Counted from the first letter of the stretch, positions 33,675-41,844 are shown. The stretch: DNA of 64,000 bases from Bradyrhizobium erythrophlei (GCF_900129425.1 NZ_LT670817.1:2914001-2978000), one strand, 5' to 3'. Notes: generated by a model not told the origin, from the letters alone. A program made the numbers and translations.

Positions 33675-35015
33675 TCACATGAAGAGTTCTTCAGATCCGA
33701 ATGGCTCTGCCGACCATGGCCGGAAGCGGTTGAGGGTGAACTTCGTCTTTCGGCCGGGTTCGACATCGACGAAGACGTAGTTGTATTCCTCCTGTGGAGG
33801 CTGGCCCTTCCAGTAAAGATCGGGCGGATAGTCGGCGGGCAGCTTGATGGCCGTGCGACCGGGAAGGATGGGGTCCTGTTCAGCGCCACCACCGCCCAGC
33901 ATCAGGTATTTAACCCCATCTACATCGTAGATTTCGGTGGTGTGGACGTGCCCGTTCAACACGACCACCTCCATGTCCTTGGCATACGACGCAATCAACT
34001 TGTGTGGATTGTCGGGAGCCGGGATAGGGCCCAGGCCCGAGCGCGCAAAAACCGGATAATGAAAGACGACAAAGGCCTTTCCAATGCCATTGGCCTTGGC
34101 CTCGTCCATCCACTTTTGAAGCTGTGTCATTTGCTCGGCATACTTTGGCCGATCGGCGTCCCACAGTGACGGCGAACGGTAGTCGTACTTGCCGCTCCAG
34201 AGATAGATGAAGCGCGTGCCTTTGAAGTCGAATTTGTAAATGAGGTTTTCCGGTGTGACGCCGAACTTCTTCAGATAGGGCAACGCCGAAAGAACGCCCT
34301 CGATCTTCGGATCAGCCCACACTTCATGATTACCCACACTCATGAAAAATCGCCCATCCAGACCGGCTGCGCGCATCTCGTCGTCCGGCGCGGGTAGCTT
34401 CTTCAACATTGTTTCGTTCACACGCTTCCAGTATGGGCTATCGCTGACGGTTAAGCCTTGATTGCCCCACCATACGGCGTCGCCGCTATTGACCACGAAT
34501 TTGGCGCGACCGGATTGAACGTCCTTGACGATTTCACGGGTCACCCATTCGCCGCCCTGAAGCCGGAACATCGTTCGATGCACTCCGGGAAGCAGTTTTA
34601 CGTCTTCAACGGATGCCTCGGTGACCCAACCTTTATCCAACGTCAGGGTCATGACTTCCGTCTTCGACGCGAACGGCATGATCACCTTGATCAGCTCTTT
34701 GGTGACCGGATCGAAGATCATCTTCACATCCCTCGCCACCACCGCTTCAGCGACCTTTTCTGGCATGACCAACCCGAACATTTCGACGAAGAATTTGTTC
34801 AGGTCCGGCTGCCCCTCTTTCAATGGAAGGTACATCATCGGTCGGGTATCGCCGACCGCAGCGAACGAAAAGCCGGCCCCGGTGGGAAGCGGCGCCTGCG
34901 CGCTCGCCGTCTGCACACTTGCTACGATCGGCACGGAGCCCGCGGGCAGCGCAGCGAGCGCTCCGAGTACAAGGCGACGGCTGGGGCTGTTGGGGTTGGA
35001 TGATGGCATGATCAT
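33675..35015 (-). CDS. Tat-exported calcineurin-like metallophosphoesterase
   Basis: 446 residues from the ATG at 35015 (GAGG four bases upstream). Twin-arginine leader SPSRRLVLGALAALPAG, so it folds before export. The metallophosphoesterase metal motifs are in order: FAAVGDTRP (D), VVNSGDAVWWG (GD), SVGNHE (GNHE), VVFHYPVF (H) and LNGHVHTTE (GHVH). An insertion of about 100 residues between the first two motifs is unusual. Substrate unknown; relatives act on phosphodiesters or phosphoproteins in the periplasm. First gene of a leftward set with two membrane proteins. Confidence 0.88.
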   Translation of the reverse strand: MIMPSSNPNSPSRRLVLGALAALPAGSVPIVASVQTASAQAPLPTGAGFSFAAVGDTRPMMYLPLKEGQPDLNKFFVEMFGLVMPEKVAEAVVARDVKMIFDPVTKELIKVIMPFASKTEVMTLTLDKGWVTEASVEDVKLLPGVHRTMFRLQGGEWVTREIVKDVQSGRAKFVVNSGDAVWWGNQGLTVSDSPYWKRVNETMLKKLPAPDDEMRAAGLDGRFFMSVGNHEVWADPKIEGVLSALPYLKKFGVTPENLIYKFDFKGTRFIYLWSGKYDYRSPSLWDADRPKYAEQMTQLQKWMDEAKANGIGKAFVVFHYPVFARSGLGPIPAPDNPHKLIASYAKDMEVVVLNGHVHTTEIYDVDGVKYLMLGGGGAEQDPILPGRTAIKLPADYPPDLYWKGQPPQEEYNYVFVDVEPGRKTKFTLNRFRPWSAEPFGSEELFM

Positions 35016-35248
35016 TGATCCTCTGATTGAAGAGAGGGAATGAGATGGTGCCGTCGTCGGCTTTGCGTCACGATGCTTGGTGCTTGAGTGCGCGCCTCAT
35101 CGCTTTGTGAATTTGACCCCCGATCACTGGCAGGAGCTATGCGACTTCGGCATCCAGCAAGGGGAGGCAGCCGAAAAGTCGTTGTATAATAATAAACGTC
35201 CACTTGACCAACAATTCAATCCCTTGCCCACCGCAACTCTGCCGCGCG

Positions 35249-35674
35249 TCACCTTTCCTCATCCGGATGCACCCACCGATACGGCGTGATCTCCCGTGTC
35301 TCCGTCAGCTTGATCATGTGCACCGGCGGCGCATGGCGGCCTTTGCGGCAGGAGCGGCATTTCAGCGACGCTTCGAGTTTCCACAGCGGCGTATCGCGCG
35401 GCCGGCGGATGGCGTCGAGCGGCAGGCTCGCGCGGGTCTTGCACCTGTTGCATTCGACTTCGAGCCAGCCGAGACCGCCGTTAAGGCATTGGCCTGTTGT
35501 GGGCGAGGGCTGCGCCGGCCCGCCATAGCCTTCCATCCGCACCGACCAGGCTTCTGCCTCCGCGCGGTCGGCGGCGCGAACGGCTTTTTTGGCCTCTGCC
35601 CGCGCGCTTTCGGCACGGATCTTCGCGCCCCTGATCGCGCTGCCCCAGATGACTTCGCGAGATTTGGTGCTCAT
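35249..35674 (-). CDS. Hypothetical zinc-ribbon-like protein
   Basis: 141 residues. An N-terminal basic and helical region (AKIRAESARAEAKKAVRAADRAEAEA) is followed by two Cys pairs, C-x2-C in VECNRCKTRASLP and C-x2-C in LKCRSCRKGR, separated by about 30 residues. This arrangement suggests one zinc site. The conserved-looking LPLDAIRRPRDTPLWKLEASLKC is familiar from hypothetical proteins of Bradyrhizobium and relatives. No function is known to me. It is transcribed alone, downstream of the SRAP stump on the other strand. Confidence 0.65.
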   Translation of the reverse strand: MSTKSREVIWGSAIRGAKIRAESARAEAKKAVRAADRAEAEAWSVRMEGYGGPAQPSPTTGQCLNGGLGWLEVECNRCKTRASLPLDAIRRPRDTPLWKLEASLKCRSCRKGRHAPPVHMIKLTETREITPYRWVHPDEER

Positions 35675-35795
35675 GGCCGGCGACTACAGCCGCCTTGCGG
35701 CGCGATGCAACGCCACTAGGATTAGCGGGGACAACACGCTTCTCCCACCAAGGCTTCGTCCAACCCGGGCTTCATCCGGACCCGGGCCTTCTTCG

Positions 35796-35905
35796 ATGTG
35801 CAATTTGTATTCGATCGCCACGAATCAGGCAGCGATCCTGCGGCTGTTTCGCATTGTCGACCAATACCCGGGTAACCGGCCGCCGATGCTGCGTCCGAAT
35901 ACGCC
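35796..35905 (+). pseudogene. N-terminal remnant of an SRAP (YedK/HMCES) family gene
   Basis: The frame from the ATG at 35796 reads MCNLYSIATNQAAILRLFRI followed by VDQYPGNRPPM, the characteristic first ~34 residues of SRAP proteins, including the catalytic Cys2 that crosslinks to abasic sites in single-stranded DNA. After that the similarity stops and the frame enters the 3' end of the convergent VOC gene. Functional SRAP proteins are about 200-250 residues, so this is a truncated, non-functional stump, probably left by a deletion that joined it to the VOC gene. Confidence 0.7.
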
Positions 35906-35908
35906 GGC

Positions 35909-36286
35909 TCACCCCATCCGGTGCAAAGCGCAGAGCTTATTGCCGTCGGGATCGCGCAAATAGGCGATGTAGAATTTGGCGCCCGGGCCTTCGCGCACGC
36001 CCGGCGGGTCTTCGCACGTCTTTCCGCCATGGGCGATGCCGGCCGCGTGAAACGCGTCAGCCTGTTCGGGCGAGTTCGCGGCGAAACCGATGGTGCCGCC
36101 GTTGGCAGGGGTAGCAGGCTTGCCGTCGATCGGTTTCGACACCGAAAAAACCCCGGTGGGGGTTCGATAGAAAAAGCGATGACGGTCGACATGTGCGGGT
36201 GGAATACCGAGCGTCCCAAGCAAGGCGTCGTAGAACGACTTGGCCTTCTCCAGATCGTTGGTGCCGATCATGACGTGCGAAAACAT
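35909..36286 (-). CDS. VOC-superfamily (glyoxalase-like) protein
   Basis: 125 residues, one complete VOC module. It begins MFSHVMIGTNDLEKAKSFYDALL and ends YIAYLRDPDGNKLCALHRMG, the paired beta-alpha-beta-beta-beta signature. H4 and an acidic residue could form a metal site, although the usual final Glu is not evident (DPDGNKLCAL). Relatives include glyoxalase I, fosfomycin resistance proteins and dioxygenases; the substrate cannot be told. A truncated SRAP gene abuts its 3' end on the other strand. Confidence 0.85.
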   Translation of the reverse strand: MFSHVMIGTNDLEKAKSFYDALLGTLGIPPAHVDRHRFFYRTPTGVFSVSKPIDGKPATPANGGTIGFAANSPEQADAFHAAGIAHGGKTCEDPPGVREGPGAKFYIAYLRDPDGNKLCALHRMG

Positions 36287-36522
36287 GCTGTATTCCTCCC
36301 CGATTATTGCTGAGCGATCGAAGCCGTTCGGCGCGCGACATTCATACGGATTGACTGCTCACGGCGCTAGCCGTTGGGTGGGTCGGCGAGACACAATCCG
36401 CAGTTCACGAGGCTTCTGCTTCCTCGCGAACGGCTTTCCCGGGCGTATTCCCGAATTCCACTAAGCTTGACTCTTTGTTCACGTTTTGTACTTATGGTGC
36501 CTCTCCCAACCCGGAGGCTCCC

Positions 36523-36849
36523 ATGGATAACAGACTCAACGAATTACGCCGTAAAATCAGTACTCTGCGCCTGGAAATGCTCGACATGGAAGCGTCGATC
36601 CGCGACCTCGTCAACGACGACCGGGACTGCACGGAATCCTCGCTCCGGCTGATGGGCATGCGACAGGAACTGACGGCGCTGGTCAGGGAATGGGCGCTGC
36701 TCGGCGGCGGGGACCGTTTGCCGACCATCCAGGAACGCTTGCGGGAAAACCATCGGCCGCTGCAAAAGCGGAAGGCCCGGCCAAAGCCGCAACCAAGGCC
36801 GCACGCAAAGCGAAAGGTCGAGAAGCGCCGCCTCGTTGCGCGGAGGTGA
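36523..36849 (+). CDS. Small helical protein with a strongly basic tail
   Basis: 108 residues from the ATG at 36523, preceded by GGAGG; the frame is open a little upstream. Residues 1-65 are amphipathic helix with heptad-like spacing (LNELRRKISTLRLEMLDMEA, SLRLMGMRQELTALVREWAL). Residues ~80-108 are rich in Lys, Arg and Pro (KRKARPKPQPRPHAKRKVEK), suggesting contact with nucleic acid or acidic polymers. No family is recognised. A small coiled-coil DNA-associated protein is possible but unproven. Confidence 0.6.
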   Translation: MDNRLNELRRKISTLRLEMLDMEASIRDLVNDDRDCTESSLRLMGMRQELTALVREWALLGGGDRLPTIQERLRENHRPLQKRKARPKPQPRPHAKRKVEKRRLVARR

Positions 36850-36912
36850 CGGGGCCATCAAACCGACGCGACTGACCCTCTGCCGACACCAAATGGCGAC
36901 CCTCGCAACTCC

Positions 36913-37128
36913 CTAGCTCCACATCCGTGGGCGGCGGGCCCACCAACGCGTCGCAGGCTTCGCAATGTTTGGTTGCGACTGGCCCTCTAACTGGCGGAGG
37001 CGGTCGATTTGCAATCTGAGGCTGGCTGGTAACTCCTGGTCTTCCCTTAATGACGTCCGCAGTCCTTCGCCAATCTGTCGAGTGATTGCGCGGCTATGCG
37101 AGTAGTCAATCATGATGGGGTTTCGCAT
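36913..37128 (-). CDS. Small conserved hypothetical protein
   Basis: 71 residues from the ATG at 37128, which follows GGAGA. The sequence MRNPIMIDYSHSRAITRQIG, then GLRTSLREDQELPASLRLQIDRLRQLEG, is a pattern I recall from many short hypothetical proteins in Bradyrhizobium, which supports it being real. It is mainly helical and charged, with no Cys, no signal peptide and no known domain. It is convergent with the basic-tail protein gene. Function unknown. Confidence 0.6.
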   Translation of the reverse strand: MRNPIMIDYSHSRAITRQIGEGLRTSLREDQELPASLRLQIDRLRQLEGQSQPNIAKPATRWWARRPRMWS

Positions 37129-37581
37129 GACGGATTCTCCGTTTCCGCGCACAAGCCCTCGACACCGATGTCGATGGCTTCCCGCTTCCACTCGGTGACA
37201 CGAACCGCGCATTTCAATGCATGGTTGGCGATCCCGGAGGGAGCGGAGACCGTCGCCTTTGGCTATCCTGCGCGAGCGCTTGTTTTTGAACAGCGGGTCC
37301 GAATGGAACCTTTGGCTATCCGCGACATGCGCCGTCGTTGACGGCGGGCGACGGTCTCGCTCTCTTAAACCGCGCCGGGGGTTTTCGTTCCGATCTGGTT
37401 CACATGGCCGAGATATTTCCAGAAACAGGGGAACCGCAGGTTCCCAGTGGTGAGCCAGCTATTCGCTTATTTCGAAACGGCTGAACGCAAGCCATTGCGG
37501 GTGTTCCATTGGAGCGTTCGGGCAGCTTGTGTGTTTACTTCGGACGCCTGATAATGACGGACAGCGCACACAGGAAAAGCC
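37129..37581. other. Gene-free gap upstream of the RsbQ-like gene
   Basis: 453 bp between divergent genes. Open frames here give no recognisable protein. No repeat or operator stands out. It should hold promoters for the hydrolase-kinase pair and the small leftward gene. Confidence 0.35.
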
Positions 37582-38370
37582 ATGACCGTAACGGCCCGAA
37601 ATAACGTTCACGTCAAGGGAACGGGCGAGAAAGCGATGCTTTTTGCTCACGGCTTCGGCTGCGATCAGAACATGTGGCGCTTTGTGGCTCCGGCTTTCGA
37701 AGCCGAATTCAAGACCGTTTTATTCGACCATGTCGGCGCCGGCGGCTCCGACCTCTCGGCTTATGATCCCGTCAAGTATTCCACGCTGGCCGGCTATGCC
37801 GACGATGTCATCGAACTGGGACAGGAACTTGGGTTGCACGGCGCCGTGTTTGTCGGGCATTCCGTCAGCGCCATGATAGGCGTTCTCGCCTCCATCAAGG
37901 CCCCGGGGATGTTTTCCAGCCTCGTGCTGGTGGGGCCTTCCGCGCGATATATCGATGATGGGCAGTACAAGGGCGGCTTCAGTGAAGCGCAGATCGGCGA
38001 ACTGCTCGAGTTTCTGGAAGCAAACCACATGGGGTGGTCGGCTCAAATGGCCCCCGCGATTATGGGAAACGCGGATCGGCCGGAACTTGGCGAGGAGCTG
38101 ACCAATAGCTTCTGCCGGACCGACCCGGACATCGCCAGGGACTTCGCCCGCGTCACTTTCACGTCGGACAATCGAGCGGACCTCTCCAACGTGAAGACCC
38201 GGACGCTCATCCTGCAATGCAGTGAAGACATCATCGCCTCCACCGAGGTCGGTGAGTTCGTGCATCGTGCCATACCCGGCAGCAAGCTGGTCACTCTCGA
38301 CGCAACCGGCCACTGTCCCAACCTGAGCGCGCCGGATGAAGTCATCTCCGCGGTGCGCGCCTTTGTCTGA
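37582..38370 (+). CDS. RsbQ/KAI2-like alpha/beta hydrolase
   Basis: 262 residues. HGFGCDQNMWRFVAPAF (oxyanion region), GHSVSAMIG with nucleophile Ser94, Asp216 in CSEDIIAS and His244 in TGHCPNLSAP make a full catalytic triad at the spacing of Bacillus RsbQ and the plant D14/KAI2 receptors. RsbQ supplies a small hydrophobic ligand to the PAS domain of RsbP in energy-stress signalling. Here the next gene, 4 bp on, encodes a PAS histidine kinase, so a similar ligand-making or ligand-sensing role is likely. A plain esterase is the alternative. Confidence 0.88.
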   Translation: MTVTARNNVHVKGTGEKAMLFAHGFGCDQNMWRFVAPAFEAEFKTVLFDHVGAGGSDLSAYDPVKYSTLAGYADDVIELGQELGLHGAVFVGHSVSAMIGVLASIKAPGMFSSLVLVGPSARYIDDGQYKGGFSEAQIGELLEFLEANHMGWSAQMAPAIMGNADRPELGEELTNSFCRTDPDIARDFARVTFTSDNRADLSNVKTRTLILQCSEDIIASTEVGEFVHRAIPGSKLVTLDATGHCPNLSAPDEVISAVRAFV

Positions 38371-38374
38371 ATTG

Positions 38375-39514
38375 ATGAAAAATCCACCGAGCGCCTCAAT
38401 CATTGAGGACCTGGAGGATCTGTACGAGAATGCGCCCTGCGGCTATCTTTCGCTGGATCCCGGCGGCCGGATTTTCAAGGTCAACAAAACGCTTTGCAAC
38501 TGGGTCGGCTATGCTCCCGAACACCTGTTGGGTAAGCGCTTGGGCGACTTGCTCAACATCGCAGGCCGCATGTTTTACGAAACGCATATCGCGCCGCTCC
38601 TGCGCATGCAGGGATTTTTCAACGAAGTCGCTCTGGACCTGGTCAGCCAAAATGGCGACCGCCTGCCGGTCATCGCCAACGCCACCGAACGCCGCGCGGC
38701 GGACGGGAGCGTCATCTCGACTCGCCTTACCCTGCTCAAGGCTACCGACCGCCGCCGCTACGAGCGGGAACTGCTCGATGCAAGGGACCAGAGCCGTTCA
38801 TCGGAAGCCGCCACAAGGGCCATTCTGGAAGATGAGCGCAGGACATCTGAACTCCGCGAGCAGTTCATCGCCGTCCTTGGCCACGACCTGAGAAATCCCC
38901 TGGCTTCGATTAGCGCGGGCGCCCGGATATTGCTTCGGCAGGCAAAGGGCGAAACCGAAACCCAGGTGCTGCAAATGATGCAGACCACTGTCATGCGAAT
39001 GTCCGGACTGATCGATAACGTTCTGGACTTTGCGCGAGGTCGATTAGGTGGCGGAATTACCCTGAGCCGGGACGCCAACAGACCGTTGCGACCCGTGCTG
39101 CAACACGTTGTGGACGAACTACGCACCGCGATGCCGGACCGCGTGATAGAAAGCGATCTGGAGATTGCCGACCCTGTCAACTGCGACCGTTCTCGAATTG
39201 GTCAAATGGTGTCGAACCTTCTCGGCAATGCTCTGACCCATGGCTCGCCCGATCAGCCCGTTAAAATGGTTGCGTCGACCGACAACGGAATGTTCGTGCT
39301 TTGGATTGCGAACGCAGGCGAGCCGATCCCGGATGCGGCGATGGTTAATCTGTTCCAGCCGTTTTTTCGGGGAACGGTCCGCGCCAGCCTTCAAGGGCTG
39401 GGCCTCGGTTTGCATATCGCGTCCGAGATAGCCAAGGCGCACGAAGGGGTGCTTACGGTTACCTCGACAGCGGAGGAGACGCGTTTCACGTTTCGGATGC
39501 CGCTGCGGGTGTAA
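38375..39514 (+). CDS. Soluble PAS-domain sensor histidine kinase
   Basis: 379 residues from the ATG at 38375; an ATG at 38336 would overlap the hydrolase gene and add 13 residues. There is no membrane segment. Residues ~10-130 form a PAS domain (LYENAPCGYLSLDPGGRIFKVNKT). A coiled-coil linker leads to HisKA with His170 in AVLGHDLRNPLASI. The HATPase domain has QMVSNLLGNALTHGS and GLGLGLHIASEIAKAHEG. The G1 region is weak (WIANAGEPIPD rather than DxGxG), so ATP binding may be atypical. It is encoded directly after the RsbQ-like hydrolase with a 4-bp gap, which suggests the PAS domain reads that enzyme's product. No response regulator is adjacent. Confidence 0.88.
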   Translation: MKNPPSASIIEDLEDLYENAPCGYLSLDPGGRIFKVNKTLCNWVGYAPEHLLGKRLGDLLNIAGRMFYETHIAPLLRMQGFFNEVALDLVSQNGDRLPVIANATERRAADGSVISTRLTLLKATDRRRYERELLDARDQSRSSEAATRAILEDERRTSELREQFIAVLGHDLRNPLASISAGARILLRQAKGETETQVLQMMQTTVMRMSGLIDNVLDFARGRLGGGITLSRDANRPLRPVLQHVVDELRTAMPDRVIESDLEIADPVNCDRSRIGQMVSNLLGNALTHGSPDQPVKMVASTDNGMFVLWIANAGEPIPDAAMVNLFQPFFRGTVRASLQGLGLGLHIASEIAKAHEGVLTVTSTAEETRFTFRMPLRV

Positions 39515-39668
39515 CGCCGCGGGCTGCGGCGACCGCCGTTGAAGCGCTTCAGCGCGCAGGGCGGCCGAGGGCACGGGCTTGAGCCCTTTTTCGTCAACAT
39601 CCTGACACTTTCACTGGTCTTTCTCTTTCCGGGCTGGGGATTTCGCAAACGTATGGAGTCCTCCATTG

Positions 39669-40103
39669 ATGTTGAAAACTATTTTTCCCGTCGCGTGTTT
39701 GTTGCTTTATTCCGTTCAGGCCGAAGCCCACCCTCGCCATTATCGTCATCAGCACGTTCGCTCCGCGGTGTCATTCGTCGCTGATAATCAAAGCAACGAA
39801 AGAACGGTCGGCGGTCGCCCGTCGGGATGCCCGCACGCGTTCTGCGGGTGCGAGGCGTCGCTGTACCGCTTTGGCCGGATCATTCCCCAGTTAAATCTCG
39901 CCGCCAATTGGCGCCGTTTCCCGCGCGCGGCCCCGGCGCCGGGGATGGCGGCGGTTCGATCGGGACACGTCATGATTTTGCAAGCGCAAGTCGCCGGCGA
40001 TATCTGGAACGTGCATGACGGCAATTCCGGCGGTCACGTGACCCGCGAACACTCGCGCTCGATCGCCGGCTACACGATCGTCGATCCAGGCTCAGCCTCG
40101 TGA
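39669..40103 (+). CDS. Small exported protein with a Cys/His motif
   Basis: 144 residues from the ATG at 39669. Signal peptide LKTIFPVACLLLYSVQAEAHP. The mature part has a His-rich start (HPRHYRHQHVR), then SGCPHAFCGCEASLYRFG, then GHVMILQAQVAGDIWNVHDGNSGGHVTREHSRSI. A Cys followed about 40 residues later by a GHV strand and another His is reminiscent of a small NlpC/P60 or CHAP-like amidase of the type found in many Bradyrhizobium copies, though activity is unproven. It follows the PAS kinase by 154 bp with its own ribosome site. Confidence 0.6.
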   Translation: MLKTIFPVACLLLYSVQAEAHPRHYRHQHVRSAVSFVADNQSNERTVGGRPSGCPHAFCGCEASLYRFGRIIPQLNLAANWRRFPRAAPAPGMAAVRSGHVMILQAQVAGDIWNVHDGNSGGHVTREHSRSIAGYTIVDPGSAS

Positions 40104-40379
40104 GCGAAGGCGGGCTTCGCCGTCTTCGAACAGCCGCGATGCTGATGGGCAGCATCGGGTGGTGCCAACGGGTCGCGCGAACGCGCGCCCGGGGCAGCGC
40201 TCAACCCACGTACTGATTTGCCCGACAGGCTGTTTTTCCAAACCGCTGTCCAGCCCCTTTTGAAAATATATTCTGTTTTTCCGAAGACCCAAATCACTTG
40301 TATATCCACCGCCGTTCCGTCCCACTCGAGGGGCGTATCGCGATCGTCACGGACGCGGGGCGTAATGCGGTGGACGCGG

Positions 40380-40745
40380 CAGCGTCAGGCACGACACGTG
40401 ACGGCAGGGCGGGTCTTAGGAGGCCTGTGAGTTGTCAACGGCGTGCTGACGAACGGCGCTGATGCGGACGGCGAAATCGTGTGGTCCTGACACCCCGACG
40501 CTGGTGTCAAGTCTCGCGGAGGCGAAGTCGGCCCAACCGGGCGCGGACCAGCCATATCCGCAGATGACGGTGGCAAAAAAGCCGGTCACCGGGGAGAGCA
40601 CGAGGATAAACCGTTAAAACCATTGCGTGCGGGAACGCCGGTGATTCCGGTGACCTCGCTGTGAATACTCGTGTGCATACTTACTACCCATGCGCACACG
40701 AGGCTGCGGGTGCACTGGAGCACCCGGCGTTCCCCACGCCCTCGT
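40380..40745. ncRNA. Dense array of hairpins; candidate structured RNA or dispersed repeat
   Basis: Perfect inverted repeats follow one another: TGACACC/GGTGTCA (40488-40509), CCGG-TCA-CCGG (40582-40592), CCGG-TGATT-CCGG (near 40640), CTCGTGTGC/GCACACGAG (40668-40702), CGGGTGC/GCACCCG (40707-40726) and GGCGT/ACGCC (40726-40740). No coding frame fits. I recall very similar sequence as a recurring intergenic element in Bradyrhizobium genomes, but cannot verify that here. Strand and transcription are unknown. Confidence 0.45.
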
Positions 40746-40833
40746 TTGGGCGGAAGATTTTTCAACGACTCGGGCGCACCGCGCGGCGAGATCGTGGAGG
40801 TGTGTCATGAGACCGTTCGTGTCACGCGATCGT

Positions 40834-40932
40834 CATTCCGGGGCGATGCGAAGCATCGAACCCGGAATCTCGAGATTCCCCGATGCGCAATTGCGCATCT
40901 GAGGTCTGGTGCCAACGCACCATCCCGGAATG
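40834..40932. repeat. Cloverleaf-like palindromic repeat, copy 1
   Basis: Outer stem CATTCCGGG (40834-40842) pairs with CCCGGAATG (40924-40932). Inside are CGATGC-GAA-GCATCG (40844-40858), the perfect palindrome GGAATCTCGAGATTCC (40864-40879), GATGCGC-AATT-GCGCATC (40882-40899) and TGGTGC-CAAC-GCACCA (40907-40922). It shares outer stem, GAA loop and central palindrome with the element at 51368. Confidence 0.85.
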
Positions 40933-40938
40933 ACGACG

Positions 40939-41844
40939 TTACTCCTCACCTTCGATCCATTCCGCCGCGCCGCGCCACAGCGTGTCGCGATGCTCGGCGC
41001 GAAAAAAGCCGAGATGGCCGATTTTGGCGGCGCCGACATCGGCCGGCGCGATGGTCAGGATTTCCGGCTTGTTTGCGGTAAATCCCGAACACAGCAATTC
41101 GACCGCCGGTCGCGTCGCCCAGGGATCGTCGGCAAGGCAGATCGCGCGCAGCGCGCCCCGGTAGTGCGGAAAATTCTCCAATGCCCGAAGTTTGGGATCG
41201 TCGAACAGATAGCGCGGGCTCATCACCCAGCGCACCCATTGCTCGAAAACTCCCTTGGGCAGATCCTCACCCAAGCCGCTCCAGCCGGGCGCATAGCCCA
41301 ACAGCCGGGTGAGGGGGACGCCGACGAAATTCAGCATGGCGTAGACACGGTAGCGTTCCGGCGAGGCCATCAGCTTCCAGGTGCCGGCTTGCGCCGCGAT
41401 CAGCAGCGCGCGCGAGACCTCGGTGTTGTTGGCCAGAAGTCCCAGTGCCTGGCCGCCAAAGGAATGTCCGACATAGTTGAGCGGCAGGTGTTTGTAGCGC
41501 TCGCGCATCCAGGCCACCGCCGCGGTGACATCGAGCGCGGCCCAATCCGCCATGGTGGCGTTGAAGCCGGCAAGCGATCTCGGCTGGTTATAGCCGACCA
41601 GCGATTTCTGCCTGCTATCGCCGGTGCCGCGATAGTCATAAGTCAGGACCGCGCAGCCGCGATGCGCGAGATAGCCCGCCAGACCACGGTAGATCTTGCG
41701 CGGCACGGCGGTGGCCGAATTGATCAGGACGGCATGCCGCTTGGCCCCGCGGGGCAAGAACAGCGTCGCCCCGAGCAAATATCCGTCCGCCGCGGGAAAG
41801 GTGATGTCGTCGATGAAAACGTCGTCCAGCCCGGCCCCTGCCAC
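40939..41844 (-). CDS. Alpha/beta hydrolase
   Basis: About 301 residues from a GTG at 41844, selected because GGGGGA lies seven bases upstream and the product then starts at the first conserved strand (LDDVFIDDITFPAADGYLLGATLFLP). An open frame extends to 42054 but overlaps the divergent DAHP synthase gene. The nucleophile elbow is YVGHSFGGQALG, preceded by VLTYDYRGTGDS (a common loop). A His near IGHLGFFRAEHRDTLW completes the triad. This resembles the COG4757 group of predicted hydrolases. Substrate unknown. It diverges from the DAHP synthase gene. Confidence 0.8.
   Translation of the reverse strand: MAGAGLDDVFIDDITFPAADGYLLGATLFLPRGAKRHAVLINSATAVPRKIYRGLAGYLAHRGCAVLTYDYRGTGDSRQKSLVGYNQPRSLAGFNATMADWAALDVTAAVAWMRERYKHLPLNYVGHSFGGQALGLLANNTEVSRALLIAAQAGTWKLMASPERYRVYAMLNFVGVPLTRLLGYAPGWSGLGEDLPKGVFEQWVRWVMSPRYLFDDPKLRALENFPHYRGALRAICLADDPWATRPAVELLCSGFTANKPEILTIAPADVGAAKIGHLGFFRAEHRDTLWRGAAEWIEGEE

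Larger units (their letters stand above)
40104..40938. other. 835-bp gene-free interval
   Basis: It holds no supportable gene. Its right half is the hairpin array (40380-40745) and the cloverleaf-like repeat (40834-40932). The left part (40104-40380) shows nothing clear apart from a short AT-rich stretch near 40255-40310. Confidence 0.5.

Noticed and set aside
37096..37341. 81-codon plus-strand frame overlapping the small leftward gene
   Set aside because: No ribosome site or conserved pattern, and it overlaps the better supported gene at 36913-37128.
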